Shown here: positions 41,349-52,699 of the stretch, in pieces | Layout: each line of letters opens with the position of its first letter | How positions within the stretch are numbered: position 1 is the first letter of the stretch | Origin: Blattamonas nauphoetae | Taxonomy: Eukaryota; Preaxostyla; Oxymonadida | DNA length: 64,000 bases | Direction of reading: 5' to 3' | Assembly: GCA_033064195.1 (NCBI GenBank) | Contig: JARBJD010000089.1 | Location: 181,669-245,668 of the forward strand | Notes under the pieces: generated by a model | The model's database searches: none | The model's input: only the letters and a program-made list of their open reading frames with translations | What the model was told of the DNA's origin: nothing | Made by a program: the position numbers and the translations under genes

Positions 41349-43569
41349 ATGTCCAATGACGTTGAAGCTCTCTGTGACGAATCGATCGCTCATTCTCCCG
41401 CTGAATCGGGTGTTTCGTGTGGAACTGTCTGTTTGTCGTCGGGTTCGTTGTTGAATCCTGTCTGTTCTTCATCCACACATTTCTTACTTTTCTCTCGTTC
41501 TCAGTCCAACATCTCCTCGCTTCTCGAAGTATTGCAATGTGAAGATGAAGAAATTCTTGTTAAGACACTTCGAGAGTTGCAGAAAGTGGCATCTGGTGTG
41601 TATTCTTGTTTTCTTCATCGATTTGTTGGTTGTTTGGTTGTTTCAGAAAGTGGGTCGGATGACAGTTTTGATGATTGGTGTCGATTTCTGTCTTTACTGT
41701 GTTGTGTCCCTCACTCATCTGGACTTGTGGTCTCGTTTTCTGTTTTGTTGATTGTTGATTGTGGCTTTGATTTCAGGCAGAACTGATGAAATTGGTTTCG
41801 ATTCTGTGTTTGTGGTTTTCTTGGTTGTGATGATGGATGTCTTCATTTCTTGCTCTCTTGCTTTCTTGCTTTCTTTCAGATTCGAAATCGCCCTCGTTCG
41901 TTCGCTCGTCGCTTTCGTCTGAAATCGCTTCTTTCGTAATCAGGGAATTTGGAGATTGGTCTTCGTGTGTTGGATTGGAATCAGTTTGTTTCATTCTTTC
42001 ATCTTCTTGATTTGTTTTCAGTGTTGTTCTTGCTTGGAATCACTCTTTTTCGAACCTGAAATCGTCGAATCGCTTTTTCTCCGATACAATGACTTACTCG
42101 CTTCCACTTTTGTAAAACTTGAACAATCATCGCCTCCAACTGCTGTGCTCACCACTTTGGCTCGGATTTCTCTTTTTCCTCAACCCAGAATCGCCTTTGA
42201 CTCGCTTGTGACTCTCTTCCGTGTTGTCGAACGAGATGCACTTACCCTAACGCTCCTTTCCTCACCCATCTTCCCATCATCTTCCCCCCACCAACAATAT
42301 TCTGGTCTTTCATTCCTGGCAGCTCTGACAAAGAAACTCCGAATCGTTTTCTCCGAATTCCACACTAATCTCCCAACCGATCCTTCACACCTCCCGAAAT
42401 ACATCCAAATCACAAAAGACTATCCATTCAGAATCTCATACTCTCTGGATTTCTGTTATTATTCATTCTTCCTCCCAATTCTTCTTTTGAAAGCAACTCC
42501 ACCAATCGAAGTGTGTTCTTCCTCTTCCCATCATTGCTCGTCATTTCAGGTTCATTCCGAAATCATTCAAGAATTGATTCTCTTTGTGAAAGAAGCTCTC
42601 ACAACGATTCTCACGAACATTTCGAACATCGACATTCTCATCGCTTCCCTTCCCTCCGACTCTTCTCCACTCACTCCATGTATTACTGGAGTTGACACAC
42701 AAATGATTGAAGCTCTGAAAGAACTTCGATTTGAATTTGACGTGTTTGTGCATGCTGGATGGAGTTTCTTCGTCGGTGTGACTTTCGAAATCACAAAACC
42801 CCACAAATCATTATTCCAAACAATCATCCTCGACGATCCATCCTTCCCTGACCTCATTCTCAACACTCTCAAACTCACTCACCAAGACATCGGAACGAAC
42901 TCTCTCATCACCGTCTCGAACATCGTTCATTCGTTTCCATCGATGAAAGACAATTTCATTTCGGTCGATCTTGTTGGAAGAATCTTCGAAACAGTCGATT
43001 TTCTCTCTCTTTCTCTTTCGGAGTCAAAACCAGTCTATCAGCTCACAAAATTCATCGAATACATGTTGTATCCGAATGGGGACGATGACGAAGCTAAATT
43101 CGAACAGTATCGTCTCATTCGTGTTACTGTGTTCGAGCCAGCCAAACAATTCGTCACATTCATGTTTCGCAATTCGGACAAACTCATTCTGGATGAAACA
43201 AGAAAACCATCACTTGAGATTCAACTGGCCATCATCCACAATCACATCAAAAACATGGAACTTCGCTCCGACGAACACGACACCGACTTTGTGTCAGAAA
43301 TTGCGAAATGGGAAGTGCGAACGATGGTCGAGATGGAGAACAAAGTAGCATTCAACTTCTTCTTCGAGAACTTGCTGAACAGAACGTATGAATGGCGATG
43401 GAACCAACCAGAGCGACAGAAGAGACGAGAAGTGGTTTTGAGAGAAGAAGGGTGGGACGATGGGTTTGAACTGCGAGTTGTGGGGATGGAGATGGGCACC
43501 AATCGGAACGTGCAAAATGTTGCGAGCCGATTCAGAGCCAAGTTGGCATTCAATTCGAACGAGCTCTGA
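41349..43569 (+). CDS. ARM-like family copy 5, intact with divergent exon 1 (641 aa)
   Basis: Exons: 41349-41459, 41505-41595, 41647-41726, 41777-41807, 41880-41983, 42022-42510, 42550-43569. The lengths equal those of copies 3 and 4, and the joined frame is open for 641 residues. Exon 1 encodes MSNDVEALCDESIAHSPAES..., unrelated in sequence to the MTLSTNGSDDTS start of copies 3 and 4 but exactly the same length (111 nt), so its 5' end was probably exchanged or evolved fast. Exon 2 (SNISSLLEVLQCEDEEILVK) and exon 7 (LVGRIFETVDFLSLSLSES, VTVFEPAKQFVTFMF, RRWNQPERQKRREV-like C-terminus) follow the family. It is the first copy after the block of minus-strand genes. Confidence 0.85.
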
Positions 43570-43773
43570 TGAAGGGGTGTCTTCAATCGGACTCCCATCC
43601 TTCGCTCTTCCAGTTGTGTCCAACTGCGCCTCGTCTGACCGAACACTCCTCGCCTCCCTCTCGCTCATCCCTTCATCACTTCTCGTCTCCTCACGACGCG
43701 TTGAAACTGGCTGTGTTGTGATTGGAGTTGGTAGAGTGTCTGTCTGTCACTCCCACTCATCCCCCAAACTCAG

Positions 43774-44065
43774 ATGAGCGAACATGGAGAGATGAGACAA
43801 ACCCATCATCTTGACATCCTCGTTCGGATTGTGGGACTTGAATGGACCGAGCCATCTGACGCCATCACCGAAATAGAATGTCACATTCTCACCTCTCTCA
43901 CTCCACTCCATCCATCTCGTCCACGTGTCGGGCAATTCCCATCTCCTTCTCCTGATTTGTCATTCGAAGGATGTGCTGGCTGACAGAAATGATACAGAAC
44001 TGATGGACAACGCTGTGTTGGAGATGGAAGGAGATGAAGAACGAGACAGTGTTGAACTCGAGTAG
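43774..44065 (+). CDS. Companion gene of copy 5 (two exons, 81 aa)
   Basis: Exon 1 43774-43830 (MSEHGEMRQTHHLDILVRI), 46-nt intron 43831-43876 (GTGGGACT...GAAATAG), exon 2 43877-44065 ending LEMEGDEERDSVELE then TAG. It starts 205 bp after the family stop, a spacing conserved after copies 1, 6, 7 and 8. The C-terminus is acidic. The equivalent gene after copy 6 reads through this stop (TCG) into QSKQWTMLI and the Ser/Pro module, so the stop may be a local mutation. Function is unknown. Confidence 0.4.
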
Positions 44066-44145
44066 GACATGAATCAATCAAAACAATGGACGATGCTGAT
44101 TGTATTTTCACATCAACCGATTTCTCTTATTTTCCTCAATTTCAG

Positions 44146-44529
44146 GCCAGTTCGTCAACGCGATCCATTTCTGAGCAATCTGAGAATGTTTCCTCGTCTC
44201 ACATGGAATCGTCCCTCTCCTCCACCATCCCCCGACCCACATTCTTCGTCACACCTCCCAAGCTCTCAGCCCATCTCGTGTTCAGCCCATCCCACTCACT
44301 CACTCACTCCCTTCCCAACCAGCCTCAGCTGCGGCTGACAACCCCGCCGAGCAGACATCCCCCTCCCCTCACCCAGCCAGCTCTCAGACGCCTCGACCGA
44401 CTCTCACCCGTCTTCACTTGTGGCACTCGTGGAGGCAGATTTGTTGGCTCTGACTCCGAATCGGAGATGACACTGAGTGTGTGGATCGAGTTCTTGTCGT
44501 GTTTCACTGAGCGTGGACTCAAGCAATGA
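44146..44529 (+). CDS. Ser/Pro-rich 3' module of companion gene 5
   Basis: Begins after acceptor CAATTTCAG at 44145 and reads ASSSTRSISEQSENVSSS, STIPRPTFFVTPPK, LTTPPSRHPPP, FTCGTRGGRFVGSDSESEM to a stop at about 44527. The same module after copy 6 is 4 bp shorter in a CTCACTCA run, so the two cannot both be read in one frame throughout. It is either a last exon of the companion gene or non-coding sequence with open frames. Confidence 0.3.
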   Translation, partial: ASSSTRSISEQSENVSSSHMESSLSSTIPRPTFFVTPPKLSAHLVFSPSHSLTHSLPNQPQLRLTTPPSRHPPPLTQPALRRLDRLSPVFTCGTRGGRFVGSDSESEMTLSVWIEFLSCFTERGLKQ

Positions 44530-44791
44530 GTGAGTCACGTGCTTTGGGATGAAATGGTGAGCCTTCAATGCACTCGCAGCCTCTTTCTTCGATGATCCTC
44601 CTCATTCTCTCTGTTTCTCCTCTTGTTTTGATCTCTTGAACGTTACCATCCAAGCAGTCATCTTTCCCCAGAATTCGATATTGGACTTCATTCAATAGGA
44701 TGAAGGCATTTCAGGTTTATTGACTCTTGTTTTATCCCGATTAATGTGGTGTTGAGACGATAAAAGGAGAGAAGGCGAATGAAACTGAAAG

Positions 44792-44810
44792 TGAACCCAT
44801 AATTCATTGA
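44792..44810 (+). promoter_or_regulatory. ACCCAT leader motif of copy 6
   Basis: TGAACCCATAATTCATTGA lies 37 nt before the ATG at 44830 and 136 nt before the first donor. Confidence 0.45.
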
Positions 44811-44829
44811 TTTTGAACTGTCTCTCCCA

Positions 44830-47035
44830 ATGACCGGATCAGGTGACTCCTCGATGGCTTCAAAGCAGTCTGTTGTGAATGGGGATCACCAGCCGAGTGC
44901 TTTGAACTGTCCACCCAGTTGGAATCTGGTCTGTCGTTTTCGTGATTCATCTCTCTCATTTGTAGGCGAATATTTCATCCCTTCTCGAAGTATTGCAATG
45001 TGATGATGAAGATATTATCGTTGACACACTCCGAACATTGCAGAAAGTGGCATCTGGTGTGTAGTCTTGTTTTCTTCATCGATTTGTTGCTGATTGTTCT
45101 CGATGTTTCAGAAAGTGGGTCGGATGGCAGTTTCGATGATTGGTGTCGATTTCTGTCTCCATTGTGTTGTGTCCCTCACTCATCTGGACTTGTGGTCTCG
45201 TTTTCTGTTTTGTTGATTGTTGATTGTGGCTTTGATTTCAGGCTGAACTGATGAAATTGGTTTCGATTCTTTGTTTGTGGTTTTCTTTGTTGTGATGATG
45301 GATGTCTTCATTTCTTGCTTTTTCTCTTTCTTGCTTTCTTTCAGATTCGAAATCGCCGTCGTTCGTTCGCTCGTCGCATTCGTCTGAAATCGCTTCTTTC
45401 GTGATCAGGGAATTTGGAGATTGGTCTTCGTGTGCTGCATTGGAATCAGTTTGTTTCATTCTTTCATCTTCTTGATTTGTTTTCAGTGTTGTTCTTGCAT
45501 GGAATCACTCTTCTTCGATCCTGAAATTGCCGACTCGCTTTTTCTCCAACACAATGACTTTCTCGCTTCCACTTTTGACAAAATCGGAAAATCATCGCCT
45601 CCATCTATGGTTCTCACCACTTTAGCTCGGATTTCTCTCTTCCCTCATCTCTTTATTGCATCAAATGCTCTCCTGGCTCTTTTCCATGTCTTTGAGCGAG
45701 ATCCATCTCCTTTCACCCTTCTCCCCTCACCCATCTTCCCATCATCTTCCCCACTCCAACAATATTCTGGTATTTCATTCCTGTCTGCTCTGACAAAGAA
45801 ACTCCGAATCGTTTTCTCCAAATTTCAGGATAATCTCACAACTGATCCTTCACATCTCACCAAATACGTCCAGCTCACCAAATATGATCCATTTGTCATC
45901 ACCCGTTCCCTTTCGTTATGTGGCTATTCGTCTCGGCTCCCAACATTCTTACTTCGGGCGACTCCACCAATCGAAGTGTGTTTTCGCTCTTTCCCATCAT
46001 TTCTCGTCATTTCAGGTTGATTCTGAGATCATCCGAGAATTGATTCTCTTTGTGAAAGAAGCTCTCCCAACGATTCTCACGAACATTTCGAATATCGACA
46101 ATCTCATCGCTTCTCTTCCCTCCGACTCTTCTCCAACCACTCCATCTGTTTCTGGAATTGACACACAAATGGTTGCTTCTCTTAACCTACTTCACGATGC
46201 GTGTGAAATCTTTGCTCTCAATGGATGGAGATTCTTCGTCGATTTGACATTCAACATCACAGATCCACACAAGTCTTCCTTCCAAACAATCATCCTCGAT
46301 GATCAGTCCTTCCCTGACCTCATTTTCAACTCTCTCAAGATCACACACAGAGACATCAGACTGAACGCCATCATCGCCATCGCCAACATCGTGGTTAAAT
46401 TTCGATGGATGAGGGAACGATTCAGGACAGCGAATCTCGTTGGTCGGATGTTTGAAACAGTCGATTTTGTTTCTCTTCCTCTCTCGGAGTCCAAAATACT
46501 ATATAGTCTCACCAGATTCATCACCAGCATGCTTGAGCCGATTGGAGATGACTTTGATGCACGCCTCGAACAATATCGTCTCATTCGTGTTTCAGTGTTC
46601 GAGCCAACCAAACAATTCATCACACTCATCTTCCGCAATTCGTTCAAACTCATTCTGAATGACGAAGACAAAGCTGTCCTCGAAACTCGCCTCTGTTGGA
46701 TCCACAATCACATCAAAAACATGGAACTTCGATCCGACGAACACGACGCCGACTTGGTGTCCGAACTTGTGGAATATGAAATGCGAACGATGGTCGAGAT
46801 GGAGAGCGAAGAGCATTTCTATGATGTTTTCCAGGGCATGCTGAACAGAACGTGGGAATGGAATCGAGACAAACGAGAGCGCCAGAAGCGACGAGAAGTG
46901 GTTTTGAGAGAAGAAGGGTGGGACGATGCGTTTGAACTGAGAGTGGTGGGGATCGAAGTGGACACCATTCAGGACCTGCAAAATGTTACAAAACACTTCC
47001 AATTTCAACAGAATTTCAATTCGAACGAGCTCTGA
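44830..47035 (+). CDS. ARM-like family copy 6, intact (637 aa)
   Basis: Exons: 44830-44928, 44966-45056, 45112-45191, 45242-45272, 45345-45448, 45487-45975, 46016-47035. The joined frame is open for 637 residues. Like copy 2 it starts at MTGSGDSSM, 12 nt downstream of the start in copies 3 and 4. The ancestral ATG position reads CTG here, and a new ATG replaces an AAC. Intron 6 is 40 nt, so unspliced reading would shift frame, which is direct support for the intron. Signatures: MESLFFDPEIADSLFL, LVGRMFETVDFVSLPLSES, VSVFEPTKQFITLIF, WNRDKRERQKRREV, EEGWDDAFELRVVGIEVD. It is a predicted soluble helical protein of unknown role. Confidence 0.85.
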
Positions 47036-47231
47036 CGAAGTTTGGTCGTCTGTCGAACCCGGATCCTTCGCTCTTCGGCATGTGCCAAGCTGCATCTCGT
47101 CTGACCGAACACTCCTCGCCTCACTCTGACTCATCACTTCTCATCTCTGCTCATCGTGTTGAAACTGACTGTGTTGTGATTGGAGTTGGTGGAGTGTCTG
47201 ACTGTCCCTCCCACTCATCCCCCAAACTCAG

Positions 47232-48116
47232 ATGAGTGAACATGGAGAGATGAACACCACACGATCGCTGTGTCATCCTCGTTGGGATTGTGGGACTTGA
47301 ATGGACAGAGCTATCTCACGACAGCGCCGACACAGAATGACTATGTCGCGTCTCTTCGCTCTCCACTCCTTCCATCTCGTTCACAATCCACTCTGCTCAC
47401 ATCTCCGCCTCCTGATGTGTTATTTGAGGGATGTTCCTGCTGACAGAAAGGATGCTGCATTTGTTGACGACGGAGACGGAACTGTGGACAACGCTGTGTT
47501 GGAGATGGAAGGAGACGAAGAACGAGACAGTGTTGAACTCGAGTCGGACATGAATCAATCAAAACAATGGACGATGCTGATTGGGTTTTCAGAATGTTGG
47601 GTACTCTGACGAACACAATCCAACACTGACTCCGAGCCAGTTTGAATTTCGTCATCTCACAGACATTCGTGCTCGACACTCACATCAACCGATTTCTCTT
47701 ATTTTCCTCAATTTCAGGCCAGTTCGTCAACGCGATCCATTTCTGAGCAATCTGAGAATGTTTCCTCATCTCGCATTTAATCGTCTCTCTCCTCCACCAT
47801 CCCCCGACCCACACTCTTCGTCACACCTCCCAAGCTCTCAGCCCATCTCGTGTTCAGCCCATCCCACTCACTCACTCCCTTCCCAACCAGCCTCAGCTGC
47901 GACTGACAACCCCGCCGAGCAGACATCCACCTCCCCTCACCCAGCCAGCTCTCAGACGCCTCGCCCGACTCTCACCCGTCTTCACTTGTGGCACTCGTGG
48001 AGGCAGATTTGTTGGCTCTGACTCCGAATCGGAGATGACACTGAGTGTGGACGAAGCCCTCGTCGTGTTTTGCTCATCGTGGACTCAAGTGTCCAGTGAG
48101 TCACGTGCCTTGGGAT
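47232..48116 (+). pseudogene. Companion gene of copy 6
   Basis: Starts MSEHGEM about 197 bp after the family stop. It has the conserved intron, an acidic part (RDVPADRKDAAFVDDGDGTV, LEMEGDEERDSVELESDM), QSKQWTMLI, a second intron ending TTTCAG at 47718, and the Ser/Pro module to a stop at about 48116. Relative to copy 7 the first exon has one extra base and relative to copy 5 the Ser/Pro module lacks 4 bp. As drawn it is therefore probably not translatable throughout. The product is unknown. Confidence 0.4.
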
Positions 48117-48784
48117 GAAATGGAAAGCCTTCAATGAACTCGCAGATTCTTTCTTCGGTGATCCTCCTCATTCTCTTTGTTTCCCTCTTGATTTGATTCC
48201 TATCCCATTGCCATCAAAAGAGTCATCTTCAACCAGAATTTGAGAGTGAAGACTCTTCTTTTGGATCAGGACATTTCAGATGAAAGCACTCTTGTAATTT
48301 TCTGGTGGATATGGATTTGAGAATAAAAATGAGAAGAGAACAACCTTTCGGTGAAGATACCCATAATAGACCCTCCACAAACCCGTTTTTAAATATAAAC
48401 CCGTCTTTATTCAAAAATAAGAAGAATAGTTGTCTCAACTCGACAGGGAGTCAAAGTGAAGTGTACAACAAACGAGTCGCAATATCTAGGCAATCTGCTT
48501 CTTATTTTCGATGTTCGGAATTGTTTTTGAAAGAATGGGTCACAAAATTATCGTTAACTTCTCTCCGATCATTATCTATGAATGATCCAAAATTTGGCAT
48601 CTAACTCCTCTTCTCCATCATTCGATGCAATTTTTCAACCGTTTTCCTGATTCGAATACAAGTCAACGTTCACCACACACTCCAAGTCTCGACCCGCACA
48701 CTCTCTCTTACCACAGCCTCTCACCATCCACCTAACATCATCGAAGTTCATCAGCCATACGTTTCATGCCGACTTCAGTCGATC
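48117..48784. other. Spacer after companion gene 6
   Basis: About 670 bp without a convincing gene. The first 130 bp match the spacer after copies 1 and 5 (AGTCACGTGCCTTGGGATGA, then CTCTTTCTTCG). The rest is AT-rich with frames below 100 codons. Confidence 0.4.
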
Positions 48785-49024
48785 ATGTCCAGGCGGGGAA
48801 GATATTTACTCAGACACTTTCTGAAGCTATCTAGTCGCTGTGAACAAATCAAAATCAACCAAGCGCTCCACAAACAGATGAAAAGCCAGCATGACTTCAT
48901 TGGATGCAGAATATATCCAAATAAATCACACCATTCCGATTTTGCCCAACCAGACATCCATCATCCAAAAATACCCTCTAATCCTCCCAAAGACCTCGTG
49001 GGCCCATCAGAACAAGTAAATTAG
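48785..49024 (+). CDS. Short ORF, possibly a first exon
   Basis: ATG at 48785. It reads MSRRGRYLLRHFLKLSSRCE through FIGCRIYPNKSHHSDFAQPD to LVGPSEQVN and a stop. Just before the stop, GAACAA is followed by GTAAATTAG, a possible donor. A CTTCGCAG acceptor lies about 46 nt on, so this may be the first exon of a gene that continues to 49731. The product is not recognised. Confidence 0.3.
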   Translation: MSRRGRYLLRHFLKLSSRCEQIKINQALHKQMKSQHDFIGCRIYPNKSHHSDFAQPDIHHPKIPSNPPKDLVGPSEQVN

Positions 49025-49187
49025 ATCAGGAGCGGACGTATCACAACCTTTTTCTTCGCAGCAGATTGAATCGGTACGAGTGATGGTCTCGCTGATCACA
49101 CGTCCTCAACACCATCCGATTGGGCAGCTGACCGAAACGTAGCTGGAAATTGTTATTCACTCACTGTTTCCACTCTTCCTTGTAGGT

Positions 49188-49731
49188 AAACGCGTGTCTA
49201 AACGCCTACAGATATGTTTCCGTCTGAACAACAGATCAACTCGCCACAAACGGAGAATGCCAAAAGCAAGAATGGAAGCTGGGAAGGAACTATTAAATCA
49301 ACCAGAAACCAACAGTAGCGCTCACACGCTCCTGAGGTCTGCCTACTCACACCTTTTCGTCCACTTCTTCCTGTTCCTTGCCATTCACTCCATTTCCCTC
49401 GACACAGCCTTCTTTCTATTTCTTCACCCTTCCCTCATGTTTTCCTCCTTACTTTTCCCTCTCCAGGTTCCCTCTCTCCCACATCTTCATCACCCCCTTC
49501 TCAACCGAAGAAGAGGCCAAGCATATAAAAGGCTTCTTTCTCAACAACGGTCCCTTCGGAGGCTCAATGGAAGTGCTCCGACATCTATACACAATGCACA
49601 AATGTCATATTCCATTCACATGGACTCTGATCAAACACATTACACAATTGCTCGCTTGTGTGCATTGGATGCTGCCGCACGAGAACCAGGACGGAAAGGA
49701 TGAGCATTTTGTATCTTTCAATGTTTGTTGA
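49188..49731 (+). CDS. Two-exon gene fragment of unknown function
   Basis: Exon 49188-49336 (KRVSKRLQICFRLNNRSTRH...NSSAHTLLR), a 130-nt pyrimidine-rich intron ending CTCTCCAG at 49466, then a terminal exon 49467-49731 (FPLSHIFITPFSTEEEAKHI, NNGPFGGSMEVLRHLYTMHK, IKHITQLLACVHWMLPHENQ, ending SFNVC). The frame joins cleanly across the junction (AG|G). The terminal exon has balanced, protein-like composition unlike the surrounding spacer. The 5' end is uncertain and no family is recognised. Confidence 0.35.
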
Positions 49732-50200
49732 CATGAAATTCATTGGATTGGGGATATTTATCTCCTTTTCTCATCGCGTCTTTCCGTGTCATTTCTCCTC
49801 GATCTCATCAATTGTCCATAGTTCTCTCACTCTTCCTCTCCTTCCCCATCTCTCCCAGAAAACAAGCCCGCACTTCCGAATGCCAGACATGAACAATCCT
49901 TGGACAACAAAAGTTAAAAAAGAGAGTTTCAAGACGTGAAATATGAAGAGAGTGATCATTAAAGCTTAACTGAATTCTCGTTCGTTTTTTGTCAGAAATC
50001 GGGACATGCGAACGATCTGACTTCATTCGTACACTGCACTGAAGTTGATTAGAAAGAAATCAGTGAATGAGGTGGTGAGCAAACAGTATAGCGACAACGA
50101 TCTCTATTTGATGTTTGTTTTCGAAAAGATGACATAAAAACACAATTGTGGGATGAAGGTTACTTTTGGCTCACCCTGTAATTCATCCCATCCGATTCAA
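49732..50200. other. Spacer upstream of copy 7
   Basis: AT-rich, with frames of at most 93 codons and nothing supportable. The leader motif expected upstream of copy 7 is not clear: the matching place reads GGCTCACCCTGTAATTCAT. Confidence 0.35.
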
Positions 50201-51297
50201 ACTCGAAACAAACGGATCAGGTGACTCCTCGATGATTTCAAAGCAGTCTGTTGTGAATGGAGATCTCTTACCGAGTGCATTGAGCAGTCCACCAAGTTGG
50301 AATCTGGTTTGCCATTCTTACGAAACATCTCACCCATTCTCAGTCCAACATCTCATCACTTCTCAAAAAATTACAAAGTGATGACGAAGATATTATTGTT
50401 GACACACTCCGAACATTGCAGAAAGTGGCATCTGGTGTGTATTCTTGTTTTCTTCATCGATTTGTTGTTGATTCTTTTGGATGTGTTTCAGAAAGTGGGT
50501 CGGAGGACAGTTTCGATGATTGGTGTCATTGGCCTGTTAAGCTGTGTCCAGTCGAGGTGGCAATGTCCAGTCCAATGTCCAGTCTCCTATTTAGGAGCCG
50601 AGGGAGTTCATAAAACCGGGCAATGGGTGAAATCCAAGTCATTGCAACAAAATGACTCGAAACGACAAGGGAAGGTGTTCTGTGGGCAGAGTAGAGATAT
50701 TTCAGCAGATTGAGGTCAATTGTGTCCGGAGAACTGAATTCTCGGATGGAAATGGGATGATCATTCCAAACCACATCCTTTTCTCCTCGAATTATCAATT
50801 CAACAAACATATTCTTGCAGCAATGATCTCAAAGATGGAATAATTGATATGGCGAGGGTGGATATCAGAACCTGGCTGGTAAAAATGACACAAGGCAAAA
50901 CAGTGTGATTAGTGACGAATTAAGTGAAAAGAAGACAAAAGATACAGCAGCCGACCTTCAGCTTGTTGTGATTCTTCTGAATTTCCTTCGACGATTGGCT
51001 CAGTCTATTTTAGGGCTGGTTGAGATCTTACAAACATCAACAGCGCGTCTATGTTCGTTCTTCCTCGCATCCCCTTCCTTGTTTGCTTTTCATTCACCGT
51101 CACTCCCTGTTCAGATCGAAGCGAGCGTCCAAGAATCTTTGATTCCCTCCTTTCCGATTTTCGCAAGTGTAATCATCAAGGCCATGTACAAGTAGAAATA
51201 CGCCGAGTTCGAAGGGACCAGAACACAAATTCAGTCGAGGGTGCATGTGTATGACCAAAAAGAGTAGGCGAGACCGTTAACAAGTGTGATCATGATT

Positions 51298-52000
51298 TAG
51301 AGGAAGGTCTTGAGGAAAGCGATTGTGAAGAATACCCGGTTGAAGAAGCTGTGTTCAACGACGTTGACTTCGTTGGAGCATTGTCGTGTGGGGAAATGTT
51401 GAATTCTGGAGGTTAAGGAGAAAAGAGAAGAAGGATCAATGTGGAGAATGTGAAAGATTATGAAGAACGGAGATATCTCTTGAGAGGACAATGAAGATGA
51501 GATGAAATTTCTGGGAATTCATTCTGACAAACCTTGTATCGATGATAAATTCTTCTCTTCCATTGTTTTCGCAAAGTATTTCATTGTCCTGAACTTTCGG
51601 TTCTTCTTTCTTCTCGACTTGTTTTGTTGATTCCTTATTTTCTTCACCGATTGATTCGGCCATCGTTTGATCAGTTAGAGTTACAACAAGTGCAACAGTG
51701 TGTTCTTGTTCAATCTTGTTCTGGCTGGGTTCTGGAGACTTCACTTCCTTTGGAATCACAACTGTCTTCGAATCTTTCTTCTCATCATCTGATTCCATAT
51801 TCCTAGCTACCATCTCCTCTGATTCTTGCCTCTTCGCCTCGGCCTGTTTCGCGATCTGCTCAAATCTCCCCTTAACTCCCGATCTATATGTCGAATGTGA
51901 AGATATGAATGAGGAGGGTCAAATACGATGAAAAATGTCAAAAATGAATAAGCAAGAGATTCAAACCGATGGCAACAGATCTCCCATCCTAGTGCATATT
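51298..52000 (-). CDS. Charged gene-like segment inside the 3.8-kb insertion
   Basis: Reads GVKGRFEQIAKQAEAKRQES, then MVARNMESDDEKKDSKTVVI, VALVVTLTDQTMAESIGEEN, STKQVEKKEEPKVQDNEIL and REEFIIDTRF. Then comes a donor GTTTGTCAG like those of confirmed introns here. A later exon after CCTCCAG reads QHFPTRQCSNEVNVVEHSFF...FLKTFL and stops at about 51298. The composition is acidic and basic with predicted helix. The 5' end is unclear. No domain is recognised. It could be captured host sequence or element-encoded. Confidence 0.3.
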
Positions 52001-52699
52001 GGGGAACAATATGCCCGTCGTCTTGGAGGTTCCCTTTGAAAATACTCTGAGTCCATTTTCTACCAATTCGATGACAGTTGTTCATTTCTTCTCAGAGGAG
52101 AAGACGTCCGACAGTTCGATCGTGTTGACTTTTCGCTTGTGGATGAATGAGCACCCTGTTCCTGCAAGAGATGGAGAGAAAAAGTGAAGGAAGTGGCTAG
52201 AAATTGAAAATAAAGAGAGAAAACACTATCAACGGCGACTCAAACTGTTCTGAGTTTGGACACATCCAGGGGCAGCAAAATGCAGAGATGAAGGCACTAC
52301 CTCGCTCAAACAAAGTGATGAGGTCTAAGACTAATCAAAAAAGTGAGAGATGGGTGGTAATATCACACCAACATCGAAATGGAGAAGCAACTGTGACCCT
52401 TTATAGATGTGGATTGGACGTCCAGGACTGGATGTCCAATCGGACAGTCCATTTTTGCCGACTCTTTGAAAACTTCAAAAACGGTATGCACTAATTGAGA
52501 AGACATCAGAACAAAAGTATCAGCGAAATGTCCAATGACATCCAATGACGTCCAATGGTGGGTGGATCAAGCAACTCGTCACTAGAAGAAGAGTATCATC
52601 GGATTCTCACCATTTCGCTGATTTTCAAGAGACTATTCTCATTTTCAAGTGAAAGGAAACCAATATATGGAATGAGAGTAAAATGAACAGGATCAAAAT

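Noticed and set aside
49378-49466. Hydrophobic N-terminal extension of the terminal exon at 49467
   Set aside because: The segment is pyrimidine-rich and ends CTCTCCAG, so it is better read as the end of an intron.
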